Below are positions 26,848 through 35,235 of a stretch of DNA of 52,499 nucleotides, piece by piece; positions within the stretch are counted from its first letter, which is position 1, and each line of letters starts with the position of its first letter. Source of the stretch: Nitrospirota bacterium (GTDB lineage Bacteria; Nitrospirota; Nitrospiria; 2-01-FULL-66-17). The DNA lies in NCBI GenBank assembly GCA_016201825.1, contig JACQCD010000060.1:1-52499 (forward strand), given 5' to 3'. Below the pieces are notes generated by a model, which saw only the letters and a program-made list of their open reading frames with translations, ran no database searches and had not been told where the DNA came from. Both the position numbers and the translations under genes were made by a program.

Positions 26848-26898
26848 GGGGCTGTGGGGTGGGGCTGTGGGGTCGTGGGGTGGGGCTGTGGGGTCGGG
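26848..26898 (+). repeat. G-rich minisatellite with G-quadruplex form
   Basis: Eight runs of three or four Gs (48-51, 56-59, 61-64, 69-72, 77-80, 82-85, 90-93, 96-98, all plus 26800) separated by loops of 1-4 bases, mostly CTGT or T. A tandem repeat of a GTGGGGCTGTGGG-like unit. No frame across it looks real. Confidence 0.75.
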
Positions 26899-27022
26899 CT
26901 TGTGATTTGCGATTCGTCCTTCTAGTCATGGCAGGCCCCCAACATGATCTCAGAAGACAGGAGGCTACCGAACACCAAAGGTGACAGACTTATTTTCCTC
27001 ACTTCGCTCCCTGCAGCCTACG

Positions 27023-27051
27023 TTGACATGAGATTCTATTTTCTGTACGAT
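27023..27051 (+). promoter_or_regulatory. Sigma-70 promoter of the toxin-antitoxin pair
   Basis: TTGACA (27023-27028), 17 bases, TACGAT (27046-27051). A perfect -35 with consensus spacing, about 30 bases before the antitoxin start. Confidence 0.65.
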
Positions 27052-27067
27052 TTGTACGGTTCGTACA
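27044..27067. promoter_or_regulatory. Candidate operator for the toxin-antitoxin pair
   Basis: TGTACGA (27044-27050) and TCGTACA (27061-27067) are perfect inverted arms around a central GTAC. The palindrome covers the -10 box, as expected for repression by the antitoxin or by the antitoxin-toxin complex. Confidence 0.55.
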
Positions 27068-27082
27068 TAAGAGGCGCCTTCC

Positions 27083-27424
27083 ATGAAGATCCCCATCAGC
27101 GAAGCCCGACAGAAGCTCCCGTTACTCGTGAGACGGCTTCAGAAGCATCCCGGCGACGCGTACGAGATCACCGTGCGGAACGAGGTCGTCGCCCGTCTGA
27201 CGGCGGCGGTGGTCGTCGAGCCCGGCCTTGCGGCCACTTCCTTGCTGAAGCTGGGGGACCATTGGGAAGACTCGCCTGATACGCTGCCCTTGCTCCACGG
27301 CGCAGTCTCCGAGCACAAGAGCGCCTATCTGTACGGCGAGAGCGTGGCGAAGAAAAAGGTCGCCCCCAAACCCCGTGGCCAAAGGGTCCCCCGTCACGCT
27401 CCCCCATCCAGACGGACGCGGTGA
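27083..27424 (+). CDS. Phd/YefM-like antitoxin
   Basis: 113 residues. The N-terminus MKIPISEARQKLPLLVRRLQ and the VRNEVVARLTAA segment are those of Phd-type antitoxins, which bind DNA through this half and the toxin through the rest. The C-terminal tail is very basic (VAKKKVAPKPRGQR). Its stop overlaps the toxin start (GTGA at 27421-27424). A promoter and palindrome lie directly upstream. Confidence 0.8.
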   Translation: MKIPISEARQKLPLLVRRLQKHPGDAYEITVRNEVVARLTAAVVVEPGLAATSLLKLGDHWEDSPDTLPLLHGAVSEHKSAYLYGESVAKKKVAPKPRGQRVPRHAPPSRRTR

Positions 27425-27855
27425 GACCCGTTCCGCCTCAGGTCTTCTGCGACACGTCGTTTTTCTATGCCTGCCTCGATGCCCGTGACGCTCACTACGA
27501 GGATGCCCGTCTGCTCTTGGCCTTCTGCGCCGAGCACCGCGTGGCCTTTCTGACCACGTGGGAAGTGCTCGTGGAAACCGTGACGTTGCTCCGGATTCGG
27601 CGCGGCTACCGGCTCGCCGTCGCGTTCCTGGACACGATCGTGCCCACGCTCCGGATCGTCGAGCACGCGCACCATATCCGCGAAGCCGCGCTAAGCGCGT
27701 TCCGGCGATTGAGTCGCGACAAGGCTCTCTCCGTCTGCGATGCGCTCTCGTACGTGCTGGTTACCGAGTTGCTCGACGACATCCCATGCCTCGCGTTCGA
27801 CGCCGACTTCCGCGGCTTGGGGCTGACCGTGCTCTCCCGCCCGCCGCTCTGGTGA
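27421..27855 (+). CDS. PIN-domain toxin, VapC-like
   Basis: 144 residues. The PIN acidic residues are seen in FCDTSFFYACLD, the WEVLVETVTLL helix, SVCDALSYVL, and CLAFDADFRGLGL near the C-terminus. PIN toxins are metal-dependent RNases that cut tRNA or rRNA. It starts at GTG overlapping the antitoxin stop. Pairing a Phd-type antitoxin with a PIN toxin is a known variant of the VapBC arrangement. Confidence 0.85.
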   Translation: MRPVPPQVFCDTSFFYACLDARDAHYEDARLLLAFCAEHRVAFLTTWEVLVETVTLLRIRRGYRLAVAFLDTIVPTLRIVEHAHHIREAALSAFRRLSRDKALSVCDALSYVLVTELLDDIPCLAFDADFRGLGLTVLSRPPLW

Positions 27856-27976
27856 ACGCAGTTGACGTGGCCCCGGTCTCAGGTGTACGAATCGTGGAGG
27901 CGCCCGAGATCAGGAGGGCTTTGGTCTAGCGGCTTCGGTCGCCGAAGAAAAATATTGGAACGAAGGAGAGATGGCC

Positions 27977-28840
27977 ATGACGTCCTCACCTCGAACAATT
28001 GAAACGATCATTACTCCGGAACCGGTTGTTGAAGGCGCGGGGGTCAGGCTCAAGCGAAGCCTTGGAACGCGGACACTGAACTACCTTGATCCCTTCCTGT
28101 TGCTGGATCACTTTGCATCCGACGATCCGCGCGATTACGAGGCCGGGTTTCCCCTGCACCCCCATCGAGGGATCGAAACCGTGACCTACGTCCTGCGGGG
28201 AGAGGTGCACCACAAGGATACGCTCGGGAACTCCGGGAGCATCGGGGCCGGGGACGTGCAGTGGATGACGGCCGGACGCGGCATCATGCACGAGGAGATG
28301 CCGCAGGTCAGACCGGAAGGGATCGCCGGATTTCAACTCTGGGTGAATCTGCCGGCGAAGCTCAAGATGACGAAGCCGCGCTACCAAGATATTCGGTCCA
28401 ACACGATCCCCGAAATCAAAAAGGCAAATGGGGCGCGGATCCGGGTGATGAGCGGAACGGTTGATGGGGTCAGCGGTCCAGTCAGCGAGATTGCCGCCGA
28501 TCCCACGTACCTGGATGTGTTCGTGCCCGCTCATGCCTCATTCATCCACCCGATCGAACGTGGGCACACGGCGTTCGCCTACGTGTTCGACGGCGAGGCT
28601 CGATTCGGAAACCGCGATCAGGCGGACGACACGACGATTTCGGCTCCCACGCTCGCCGTGCTCGGTGACGGCGATGCGGTGCAGGTGACCACCGGCAAGA
28701 CCTCGGTTCGCTTCCTGCTGGTGTCCGGGAAACCCCTGCACGAGCCCATTGCGCGATACGGCCCGTTCGTGATGAACACGCAAAAGGAGATCGAGCAGAC
28801 GCTGATCGAGCTCCGCCAGGGAACGTTCGTCACCACGTGA
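27977..28840 (+). CDS. Pirin family protein
   Basis: About 287 residues, bicupin. The metal ligands of pirins are present: the two His of PLHPHRGIET, and the His and Glu of GRGIMHEEMP. Bacterial pirins act as quercetinase-like dioxygenases or as regulators; which is not readable here. ATG 27977 sits 8 bases after GGAG, a better spacing than ATG 27971. Confidence 0.92.
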   Translation: MTSSPRTIETIITPEPVVEGAGVRLKRSLGTRTLNYLDPFLLLDHFASDDPRDYEAGFPLHPHRGIETVTYVLRGEVHHKDTLGNSGSIGAGDVQWMTAGRGIMHEEMPQVRPEGIAGFQLWVNLPAKLKMTKPRYQDIRSNTIPEIKKANGARIRVMSGTVDGVSGPVSEIAADPTYLDVFVPAHASFIHPIERGHTAFAYVFDGEARFGNRDQADDTTISAPTLAVLGDGDAVQVTTGKTSVRFLLVSGKPLHEPIARYGPFVMNTQKEIEQTLIELRQGTFVTT

Positions 28841-28849
28841 GGGAGGAAC

Positions 28850-28868
28850 GGCGAGAGGTTCTCTCGCC
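28850..28868 (+). other. Short perfect hairpin after pirin
   Basis: GGCGAGAG and CTCTCGCC form a perfect 8-bp stem with a 3-base loop, 10 bases after the pirin stop. No T-tract follows, so it is not a clear intrinsic terminator. Confidence 0.5.
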
Positions 28869-28888
28869 CGCGCGGGCTCAACTCGCAG

Positions 28889-28918
28889 TGGACATCGACT
28901 CCGCTTGGATGCTATAGA
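28889..28918 (+). promoter_or_regulatory. Candidate promoter of the OmpA-family lipoprotein gene
   Basis: TGGACA (28889-28894), 18 bases, TATAGA (28913-28918), about 100 bases before the start at 29019. Confidence 0.5.
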
Positions 28919-29018
28919 CTGCTGCGGCCCTTGATCCGTCGGGAGATTGAGGCGCAGACCTCACCGATGCACGGTCTCGCCCCAAACGAGACCGCGCAAT
29001 CATCACCAAGGAGGGACC

Positions 29019-29828
29019 ATGACCGCTCGTCGATTGAACGTGCTGTTCGTCCTCACGCTCGCAGCCGGCCTGAGCGTCGGTTGCGTGTCATCCTCGAAGT
29101 ATCGGGCCCTGGAAGCCCGCGCGTCGGCTGATCGGACCGACTTGCAGGGGCAGATCGCGGCCCTGCAATCGCAAAAGAAAGAGTTGGAAACCCAGAAGGC
29201 GACACTGGAGCGCGATCTTTCTGGTCTGCGCCAGGACAAAGAACGCGTCGAGACCGAATTGAAAACCCTGAACGACCGCCTCGCCCAGTTGGAGCGACAG
29301 ACCGCGGAGGTCAGCGCACAGAAGGATGAGGAAATCCGAAAACTGAAAGGGACCTACGACGACCTGGTCAAGGACCTCAAAGGCGAAATCGAAAAGGGCG
29401 AGATCAAGGTCACGCAGATCCGCGACAAGCTTTCGGTCAATCTCGTCGAGAAAGTGCTCTTCGATTCCGGGCGCGCGGAGGTCAAGACCCAGGGCGAGGA
29501 GGTGCTCAAGAAGGTCGGCGCGATTCTCCGCGACGTGAAGGGCAAGGAGATCCGGGTCGAGGGCTATACGGACGACGTCCCGATCGGCGAGAGCCTCCGG
29601 AAACGCTTTCCAAGCAACTGGGAGCTCTCGACGCAACGCGCGACGAACGTCCTCCGGTTCCTCCAGGACCAAGCCGGCCTCGACGGCGCACGGTTATCCG
29701 CGGTGGGCTACGGACCTTTTCGGCCCGTCGCCGACAACAAGGCCCCCGAAGGGCGGGCTCAGAACCGCCGGATCGAGATCGTCCTCGTGCCCCAGGACGT
29801 AGCGAGCGTGTTCAAGGAACTCCAATAA
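29019..29828 (+). CDS. OmpA/MotB-domain lipoprotein with long coiled coil
   Basis: 269 residues: lipobox signal (LAAGLSVGCVSSS), a coiled coil of about 100 residues (LQGQIAALQSQKKELETQK and following), then an OmpA-like peptidoglycan-binding domain with EKVLFDSGRAEVKTQGEEVL, VEGYTDDVPIG and a C-terminal GRAQNRRIEIVL. It should bridge a membrane and the cell wall. The ATG at 29019 follows AAGGAGGG; the longer frame upstream is not protein-like. Confidence 0.92.
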   Translation: MTARRLNVLFVLTLAAGLSVGCVSSSKYRALEARASADRTDLQGQIAALQSQKKELETQKATLERDLSGLRQDKERVETELKTLNDRLAQLERQTAEVSAQKDEEIRKLKGTYDDLVKDLKGEIEKGEIKVTQIRDKLSVNLVEKVLFDSGRAEVKTQGEEVLKKVGAILRDVKGKEIRVEGYTDDVPIGESLRKRFPSNWELSTQRATNVLRFLQDQAGLDGARLSAVGYGPFRPVADNKAPEGRAQNRRIEIVLVPQDVASVFKELQ

Positions 29829-29903
29829 GTCGTACCCGCATCCCAGGAACGGCGGAGGAAGACTGATCGGATCATCCCCATACCGAAAGGATACACGGAT
29901 ATC

Positions 29904-30758
29904 ATGATGAAACGAACCCACGTCCTCCTCTCGGTGTTGTTCCTTTCCCTCGTCGCGCTGACACTCGTGGTCCCCGCCGCCCCGGCTGCTGTCTCGGACA
30001 CGCCGATTCAGTTCGTCTCATTCGACGCCTACGAATACGGCTTTAATGGGCCGGATCAGGTCCATCCGGGGCTGACCACCCTTCAGATCATCAACACGGG
30101 AAAGGAGCTGCACCACATCCAGCTCGTAAAGCTCGACGCGGGCAAGACCGCCCGTCAGTTTACATCGGCCATAAAGGCCGATCCGGGACGCTTCCCGGCA
30201 TGGGCCCACTTCATGGGAGGCCCCAATGCCACACCCCCCGGCGACCGGACCGCCGCCGTGCAAGATCTGAAGCCGGGGCAGTACCTCTTGCTCTGCGTGA
30301 TCCCCGACAATCAGGGCACGCCGCATTTCGCGCTCGGCATGATCACGCCGCTGACCGTAACCTCCAAGGCGGCGCCTCGTGGCGCCATGGCGAAGCCCGA
30401 CGTGGTGATCACCCTGTCGGACTTTCACTTCGCCCTATCCGGGCCCTTGACGTCCGGCACGCACACGATCCAGGTCGTCAACCAGGGTTCGCAGGTCCAC
30501 GAGGCGGTCGTGGTCCAGCTTCCATCCCACGGCTCAATCACAGCGTTCGCGGCGGCGTTCGAGCCCGGCGCGCCACTCCCCGACCCGCCGCCCGGCAAGC
30601 CGATCGGAGGCGTTACGGGCATCGAGCCCGGCGACCAGGGATGGGCCACGCTCACGTTCTCGCCCGGTCGGTATGGATTGATCTGTTTCTTCCCCGACCC
30701 GGCGACCGGCGCGCCGCACTTTACCAAGGGCATGATGGTTGATTTCGACGTCAAATAG
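29904..30758 (+). CDS. Secreted protein with two cupredoxin-like domains
   Basis: 284 residues with a signal peptide (about 1-28). Two homologous domains follow. Each has a His after a beta strand (LHHIQL; VHEAVV) and a Cys-His-Met group: C-x9-H-x4-M in CVIPDNQGTPHFALGM and C-x10-H-x4-M in CFFPDPATGAPHFTKGM. This is the ligand order of type-1 copper sites, so both domains may bind copper and carry electrons; binding is inferred, not shown. The domains share about the same length, which points to an internal duplication. ATG 29904 is followed by another ATG; either may be used. Confidence 0.75.
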   Translation: MMKRTHVLLSVLFLSLVALTLVVPAAPAAVSDTPIQFVSFDAYEYGFNGPDQVHPGLTTLQIINTGKELHHIQLVKLDAGKTARQFTSAIKADPGRFPAWAHFMGGPNATPPGDRTAAVQDLKPGQYLLLCVIPDNQGTPHFALGMITPLTVTSKAAPRGAMAKPDVVITLSDFHFALSGPLTSGTHTIQVVNQGSQVHEAVVVQLPSHGSITAFAAAFEPGAPLPDPPPGKPIGGVTGIEPGDQGWATLTFSPGRYGLICFFPDPATGAPHFTKGMMVDFDVK

Positions 30759-30782
30759 CCGGTGCAACTGAGCAAAGACCTA

Positions 30783-30812
30783 TTGACAGCACCCCGAAAA
30801 AACCCATAGGCT
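30783..30812 (+). promoter_or_regulatory. Candidate promoter of the 398-residue lipoprotein gene
   Basis: TTGACA (30783-30788), 18 bases, TAGGCT (30807-30812), about 80 bases before the start at 30893. Confidence 0.4.
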
Positions 30813-30892
30813 GTCCTAAACAGTCGTCACGCCGGTTCTCATAAGATGCGCGTCCGTCGTTCCCGCGGCCCAACGCGAACAGAGGAGTATTC

Positions 30893-32089
30893 ATGAAACA
30901 GCCAACACTCTGGGCAGCCTTGATTGCTTTCGGCCTCATGTCGGCTTGCACAAACGGCGGAGGCGATGGCGGAAACAACGGAGGGGGAGCACCTTCTCCG
31001 GTCACGACAGCCCCCACGGCTCGAACCGCCGCGGCGGCGACCAAAGCCGCGTTCGCCGCGTTCGCCGCGGGATCGAATTCCAGCCAGAAGGCCGGCGGAT
31101 TGGCAGGGCACTCGGACCGCGGCCTTGCGATCCGCGCCCTGGACATTCTGAAGTGGCACATCAGCCCGACTCGGCTGTCTTCCAAGGTACTCCAAGAGCC
31201 GTCGACGTGTATCGGCGGCGGCACGCAGGAACGCACCACGGTTTTTCCAGAGAACACGAGGATCACCACGACGGTCTACCACGATTGCGTCTCGGACAAG
31301 ACGAACGATGTCGAGAGCTACCGCGATGGATCGATGACCGTGACCGAGACGTTCGATCCGGTGACGCTTGAGGTCGTCAATGTGTCGGTCACGTTTGCCG
31401 ACTACCTGGATGGCCAGCGAAACATGGCTGATCCTAAGAATCCAGTCAGGCTGCGCGATGACACCATCGCTGGCGGCGTGTCCGCTTCGAACATCGAACT
31501 CAAGGTGTGTGGGAATCGGAAGATCTTAACCAAGAGCGACGCGAACGTCACGGCAACCCTTTCGACCTACCTGGATGTCGAGGGCGACGGCACGGCCGAC
31601 GTGGATGAGGCTGTCACATCGAATAACCTTGGAATACATCTCACCCAAGAGTACGACACCACTTCCTGTGATGACACGACGATGACCCTGACCGCGAACG
31701 GCGCCCTCAGCGCGGTCGATAACCTCGACACCACCCACCATAACGACTTCTCCGCGATCTTGACCGACTTCACGCTGACCGAGACCCCAGCGACCCACGA
31801 CGGCGTCTCGGGAACCGAAGTGACGATGAATGGCACCGTCAGCGTGACGTCGGACTGCGAAGCCGGAACCTTCACCTTCACCATCGCCACCAAGACCACA
31901 CTGTTCGAACCCGACTCCTCCGCATCCGGCTGCCCCACCGAGGGCGAGGTCGTGGTGAGCGGGGGCGGCGCGACGGTGTCGGTCATCGCGACATCGACGG
32001 GCGGGGTTCAGTTCGACTTAGGAGGCGACGGCACGATCGAAGAAGAGTTCGCCGACTGCAACGACGCCGACATCTGCCGCACGACGTAA
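30893..32089 (+). CDS. Unknown predicted lipoprotein
   Basis: 398 residues. A lipoprotein signal (LIAFGLMSACTNGG) is followed by Gly- and Ala-rich low-complexity stretches, then a Thr-rich beta-strand body with several cysteines (for example STCIGGGTQE, YDTTSCDDTT, VTSDCEAGTF). No family recognised. The EGDGTADVDEAV and GGDGTIEEEFADCNDADIC segments resemble calcium-binding loops but are not clear repeats. The next gene, asd, is convergent. Confidence 0.7.
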   Translation: MKQPTLWAALIAFGLMSACTNGGGDGGNNGGGAPSPVTTAPTARTAAAATKAAFAAFAAGSNSSQKAGGLAGHSDRGLAIRALDILKWHISPTRLSSKVLQEPSTCIGGGTQERTTVFPENTRITTTVYHDCVSDKTNDVESYRDGSMTVTETFDPVTLEVVNVSVTFADYLDGQRNMADPKNPVRLRDDTIAGGVSASNIELKVCGNRKILTKSDANVTATLSTYLDVEGDGTADVDEAVTSNNLGIHLTQEYDTTSCDDTTMTLTANGALSAVDNLDTTHHNDFSAILTDFTLTETPATHDGVSGTEVTMNGTVSVTSDCEAGTFTFTIATKTTLFEPDSSASGCPTEGEVVVSGGGATVSVIATSTGGVQFDLGGDGTIEEEFADCNDADICRTT

Positions 32090-32107
32090 GCCCCTCCTTA
32101 GTGACGA

Positions 32108-33127
32108 CTATGCGCGGGCGATGATGGCTTCGGCGATCTGGACGGCGTTGAGGGCGGCGCCCTTGCGGAGGTTGTCGGAGACGATCCAGAGGTTGAGGCC
32201 GTTCGTAATCGACCGATCTTCGCGGATCCGGCCGACGAAGACCTCGTCCTTGCCCGCGGCATCGAGCGGCATCGGGTAGAGCTTGCGAACCGGGTCGTCG
32301 AAGACGATCACGCCCGGCATGGCGGACAGCAGCGCCCGGGCTTCGTTGGGCGTGAGCGGCCGCTCGGTCTCGATATTGACGGCTTCGGAATGGCAGCGCA
32401 GCACCGGCACGCGCACCGTCGTGGCCGTCACTCGCATCTGAGGCTCCTCCAGAATCTTCCGCGTTTCATTGACGATCTTGGTCTCCTCGGAACACTCGCC
32501 CCCTTCCCCGAACGAGCCGACGTGCGGGAGACAATTGAACGCGATCTGGTGCGGATAGACTTCGGCCTTGACCTCCTTGAACGAGAGCAGGGCCTTGGTC
32601 TGCTCGATGAGCTCGTCCATCGCGGCGGCGCCGGTGCCGGACACCGATTGGAAGGTCGTGACCACCACCCGCTTGACCCTCGCGGCGTCGTGGATCGGCT
32701 TGAGGACCATCACGAGCGGCGTCGTGGTGCAGTTGGGAATCGCGATGATGCGCCGGGTCGCGGAGGCCAACGCGTGCGCGTTGACCTCGGGCACCACGAG
32801 CGGCACGTCCGCATCCATCCGGAAGACGGCGCTGTCGTCGATCACCGTGACGCCCGCCTCGGCGAGGCGAGGACCATACTCCCGGCTGATCGCGTCGGTG
32901 GCCGACACGAAGGCAAAGTCGATTCCCTCGAACGGGCCGCCGGGGGTCAGTTCTTCGATCCGCCACTCGCGCCCCTGGCACGGCAGGGACTCTCCCGCCG
33001 AGCGTTTCGAGGCGAAGAGCCGGAGCGCCTCCAACGGGAACTTCCGTTCCTGGAGAATCTCCAAGCTCTCTCTGCCCACCGCGCCGGTCGCGCCGATCAC
33101 GGCCACCGTGTACCTGGTCTTTTTCAT
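32108..33127 (-). CDS. asd: Aspartate-semialdehyde dehydrogenase
   Basis: A 339-residue enzyme that reduces aspartyl-phosphate to aspartate semialdehyde for Lys, Thr, Met and diaminopimelate synthesis. The NADP loop is VIGATGAVGRESLEIL; the active-site Cys is in IAIPNCTTTPLV; the substrate-binding block is RVPVLRCHSEAVNIE. It is the last gene of the leu run and is separated from the preceding gene by a strong palindrome. Confidence 0.96.
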   Translation of the reverse strand: MKKTRYTVAVIGATGAVGRESLEILQERKFPLEALRLFASKRSAGESLPCQGREWRIEELTPGGPFEGIDFAFVSATDAISREYGPRLAEAGVTVIDDSAVFRMDADVPLVVPEVNAHALASATRRIIAIPNCTTTPLVMVLKPIHDAARVKRVVVTTFQSVSGTGAAAMDELIEQTKALLSFKEVKAEVYPHQIAFNCLPHVGSFGEGGECSEETKIVNETRKILEEPQMRVTATTVRVPVLRCHSEAVNIETERPLTPNEARALLSAMPGVIVFDDPVRKLYPMPLDAAGKDEVFVGRIREDRSITNGLNLWIVSDNLRKGAALNAVQIAEAIIARA

Positions 33128-33148
33128 GCCCTGACTATGAGGTTCTCC

Positions 33149-33188
33149 GTGACGGAGGGGCGACCGGCCGGTCGCCCCTCCGCGTCAC
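33149..33188. repeat. Long near-perfect palindrome between the Ig-like protein gene and asd
   Basis: The sequence reads GTGACG, GAGGGGCGACCGG, then CCGGTCGCCCCTC, CGCGTCAC: 19 paired bases with a 2-base bulge and no loop. It would form a very stable hairpin in RNA. No T-tract follows on either strand. From memory, the GGGGCGACCGGCCGGTCGCCCC centre is a frequent intergenic palindrome in environmental genomes. Confidence 0.75.
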
Positions 33189-33205
33189 AGGACACCTGTT
33201 GATTG

Positions 33206-33634
33206 TTATTTCGCGCCGCTGGTCGAAAAGGGCAGGCGGAACGGCGCCGTGTCGAGCTCCGAGCCGTCCTGGGCCTTCGCCGACCACACGGTCACCTGAT
33301 AGACCGAATTGGGCTTGAGCGTCCCTTTCGGCGCAAACCGCAACGTGGTTGGATTCACCCAGGTATACGTGCCCTCGAACTCGATCGGCTCGCCCTTCTC
33401 GTCAACCGCGCCGCGCTGATCCATCGAGACGTCTTCCTGGGTGGCCGGATCCATCGGCCGATCGAATACGATCTCCACCACCAAGCCCCTCAAGCTGGGG
33501 ATGGCTTCGCCGTATTTGGGCGACGTCTTCACGATGGACACACTGGTTTTCTCCGCCCGACTCGTCGTCAGCGAGCCACCCAACACCATCAGTCCCGCCA
33601 CCACCAGCCCAACCCCCACCGTCATCCGTCTCAT
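33206..33634 (-). CDS. Secreted protein with one Ig-like (Big_5/SbsA) domain
   Basis: 142 residues: signal peptide (about 1-27, ending TTSRAE), then a single beta-sandwich with EIVFDRPMDPATQEDVS and KPNSVYQVTVWSAKAQDGSE, the form of SbsA Ig-like domains. Function unknown. GGAGGG lies 7 bases before the ATG. It sits between leuB and asd in the same direction; it does not belong to the amino-acid pathway. Confidence 0.75.
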   Translation of the reverse strand: MRRMTVGVGLVVAGLMVLGGSLTTSRAEKTSVSIVKTSPKYGEAIPSLRGLVVEIVFDRPMDPATQEDVSMDQRGAVDEKGEPIEFEGTYTWVNPTTLRFAPKGTLKPNSVYQVTVWSAKAQDGSELDTAPFRLPFSTSGAK

Positions 33635-33661
33635 CCTTGACCCTCCTGTGACACGTGCCCA

Positions 33662-34735
33662 TCAGGCGATCGCGTCGGCGATCAGCCCCCCCATTTCACG
33701 CGTCCCGGTCTTGGTCATGCCCGGCTGCAGGATATCCGGCGTGCGATACCCGCGCTCCAAGACGCGATGCACCGCCCGTTCGACGGCGGCGGCATCATCT
33801 TCGAGTTCGAACGAATGCCGGAGCATCATCGCCGCGGAAAGAATCGTGGCGATGGGATTGGCAATATTCTGTCCGGCGATATCCGGCGCGCTGCCGTGGA
33901 TCGGTTCATAGAGCCCCACCGCTCCCCCCAGGCTTGCCGACGGCAACATCCCGATCGAACCCGTCAACATGGACGCTTCGTCGCTTAAGATATCACCGAA
34001 CAGGTTGGTCGTCACGATGACGTCGAACTGCGTGGGTCGTCGGATCAATTGCATCGCGCAATTGTCCACGTACATGTGGCGGAGCTCGACGTCCGGAAAC
34101 TCGGCATGGACCTTCGTCACCACCCTGCGCCACAGCTCCGTCGCTTCGAGCACGTTGGCCTTGTCGACGCTGGTCACCAGGCGCCGCCGTTTCCGCGCAA
34201 GGCCGAACGCGATCCGGGCGATCCGCTCGATCTCGGGCGTGGTGTAGATCTCGGTATTGATCCCGCGCTCTCCGCCCTCGTACCGCTCGACGCCGCGCGG
34301 CGTGCCGAAGTAGATGCCCCCCGTCAGCTCGCGCACCACCATGATGTCGAGACCTTCAATCACCTCGGGCTTCAGCGTCGACGCATCCTTCAGCATGGGG
34401 AAGAGAACGGCCGGCCGCAAATTGGCGAACGTCCCCAATTTCTCCCGCAATCCCAACAGCGCGCGCTCGGGCCGCTTCGCGTACTCCAAACCCTCCCACT
34501 TCGGCCCCCCGACGGCGCCCAGCAGAACCGCGTCCGCTTCGAGCGCCGCCGTAAGCGTCTCATCGGGAAGGGGCACGCCGACCCGATCGATCGCCGCGCC
34601 GCCCACGAGGGCCTCTCGGAATTCGAAACAACGGCCTCGACGCTTGCCGAGCGATTCCAACACCCGAACGGCCTCGGGAACGATCTCGCGTCCCACGCCG
34701 TCGCCGGGCAACAGGGTGATGCGATAGGTCTTCAC
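33662..34735 (-). CDS. leuB: 3-isopropylmalate dehydrogenase
   Basis: A 357-residue decarboxylating dehydrogenase of leucine synthesis. [15 protein letters not shown] at the N-terminus, [14 protein letters not shown] for substrate and [13 protein letters not shown] with [16 protein letters not shown] for metal and NAD are present. It starts at GTG overlapping the stop of the small membrane protein gene (GTGA). leuC and leuD are not in the window. Confidence 0.96.
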   Translation of the reverse strand: MKTYRITLLPGDGVGREIVPEAVRVLESLGKRRGRCFEFREALVGGAAIDRVGVPLPDETLTAALEADAVLLGAVGGPKWEGLEYAKRPERALLGLREKLGTFANLRPAVLFPMLKDASTLKPEVIEGLDIMVVRELTGGIYFGTPRGVERYEGGERGINTEIYTTPEIERIARIAFGLARKRRRLVTSVDKANVLEATELWRRVVTKVHAEFPDVELRHMYVDNCAMQLIRRPTQFDVIVTTNLFGDILSDEASMLTGSIGMLPSASLGGAVGLYEPIHGSAPDIAGQNIANPIATILSAAMMLRHSFELEDDAAAVERAVHRVLERGYRTPDILQPGMTKTGTREMGGLIADAIA

Positions 34736-35223
34736 GTTGGGTCGCTCCCGCCGGCCGTGTGAGAGGACGGAGCAGGCAAGGGATGGAAGTCATTGGACGC
34801 CGGAAGGCTCGATCCCGCCAGGGAGGAGCCGAGGCGTCCTCCCGACCCACCCAGGGCCTGCATGAAATACCACGTGATCAGAAAAATCACCAGATTGATC
34901 AGCGTGACGAAGAACGGCACGGGTACGCCCGGAAGCTGGAATCCGACGGGGAACACCCCGTCTTGCATCCACGCCCACCCCACGACGCCCAGATACGACC
35001 CGGAGACGCCACGCGCGCCCCACAGTCTCCCACGCTCCCCGCCCCACACGCCGATGGCCATTCCCAGCAACACGGGACAGAGCAGAATAAACACCAGCAT
35101 GATGACGCGGGCCGACACAAAGGGCAGACTCCATCGCGTGACCTGGCGGGCCAGCACCGCCATGACGAGCAGTCCCCCGCTGCCGATCACACACCACAGA
35201 CTCTTGCGGACCACGAGCCTCAT
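34732..35223 (-). CDS. Membrane protein of unknown function between leuA and leuB
   Basis: 163 residues with four likely transmembrane segments (for example [20 protein letters not shown] and [18 protein letters not shown]). The C-terminal 35 residues are Ser/Pro-rich and look disordered. Family not recognised. It starts 12 bases after leuA and its stop overlaps the leuB start, so it is part of the operon. Confidence 0.65.
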   Translation of the reverse strand: MRLVVRKSLWCVIGSGGLLVMAVLARQVTRWSLPFVSARVIMLVFILLCPVLLGMAIGVWGGERGRLWGARGVSGSYLGVVGWAWMQDGVFPVGFQLPGVPVPFFVTLINLVIFLITWYFMQALGGSGGRLGSSLAGSSLPASNDFHPLPAPSSHTAGGSDPT

Positions 35224-35235
35224 CGCCGCGCCGAG

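Noticed and set aside
26708-26929. A Pro/Ser/His/Thr-rich minus-strand frame
   Set aside because: It is only the translation of the G-rich minisatellite.
28850-28868. Intrinsic terminator after pirin
   Set aside because: The stem is perfect but no T-tract follows, so it is listed only as a hairpin.
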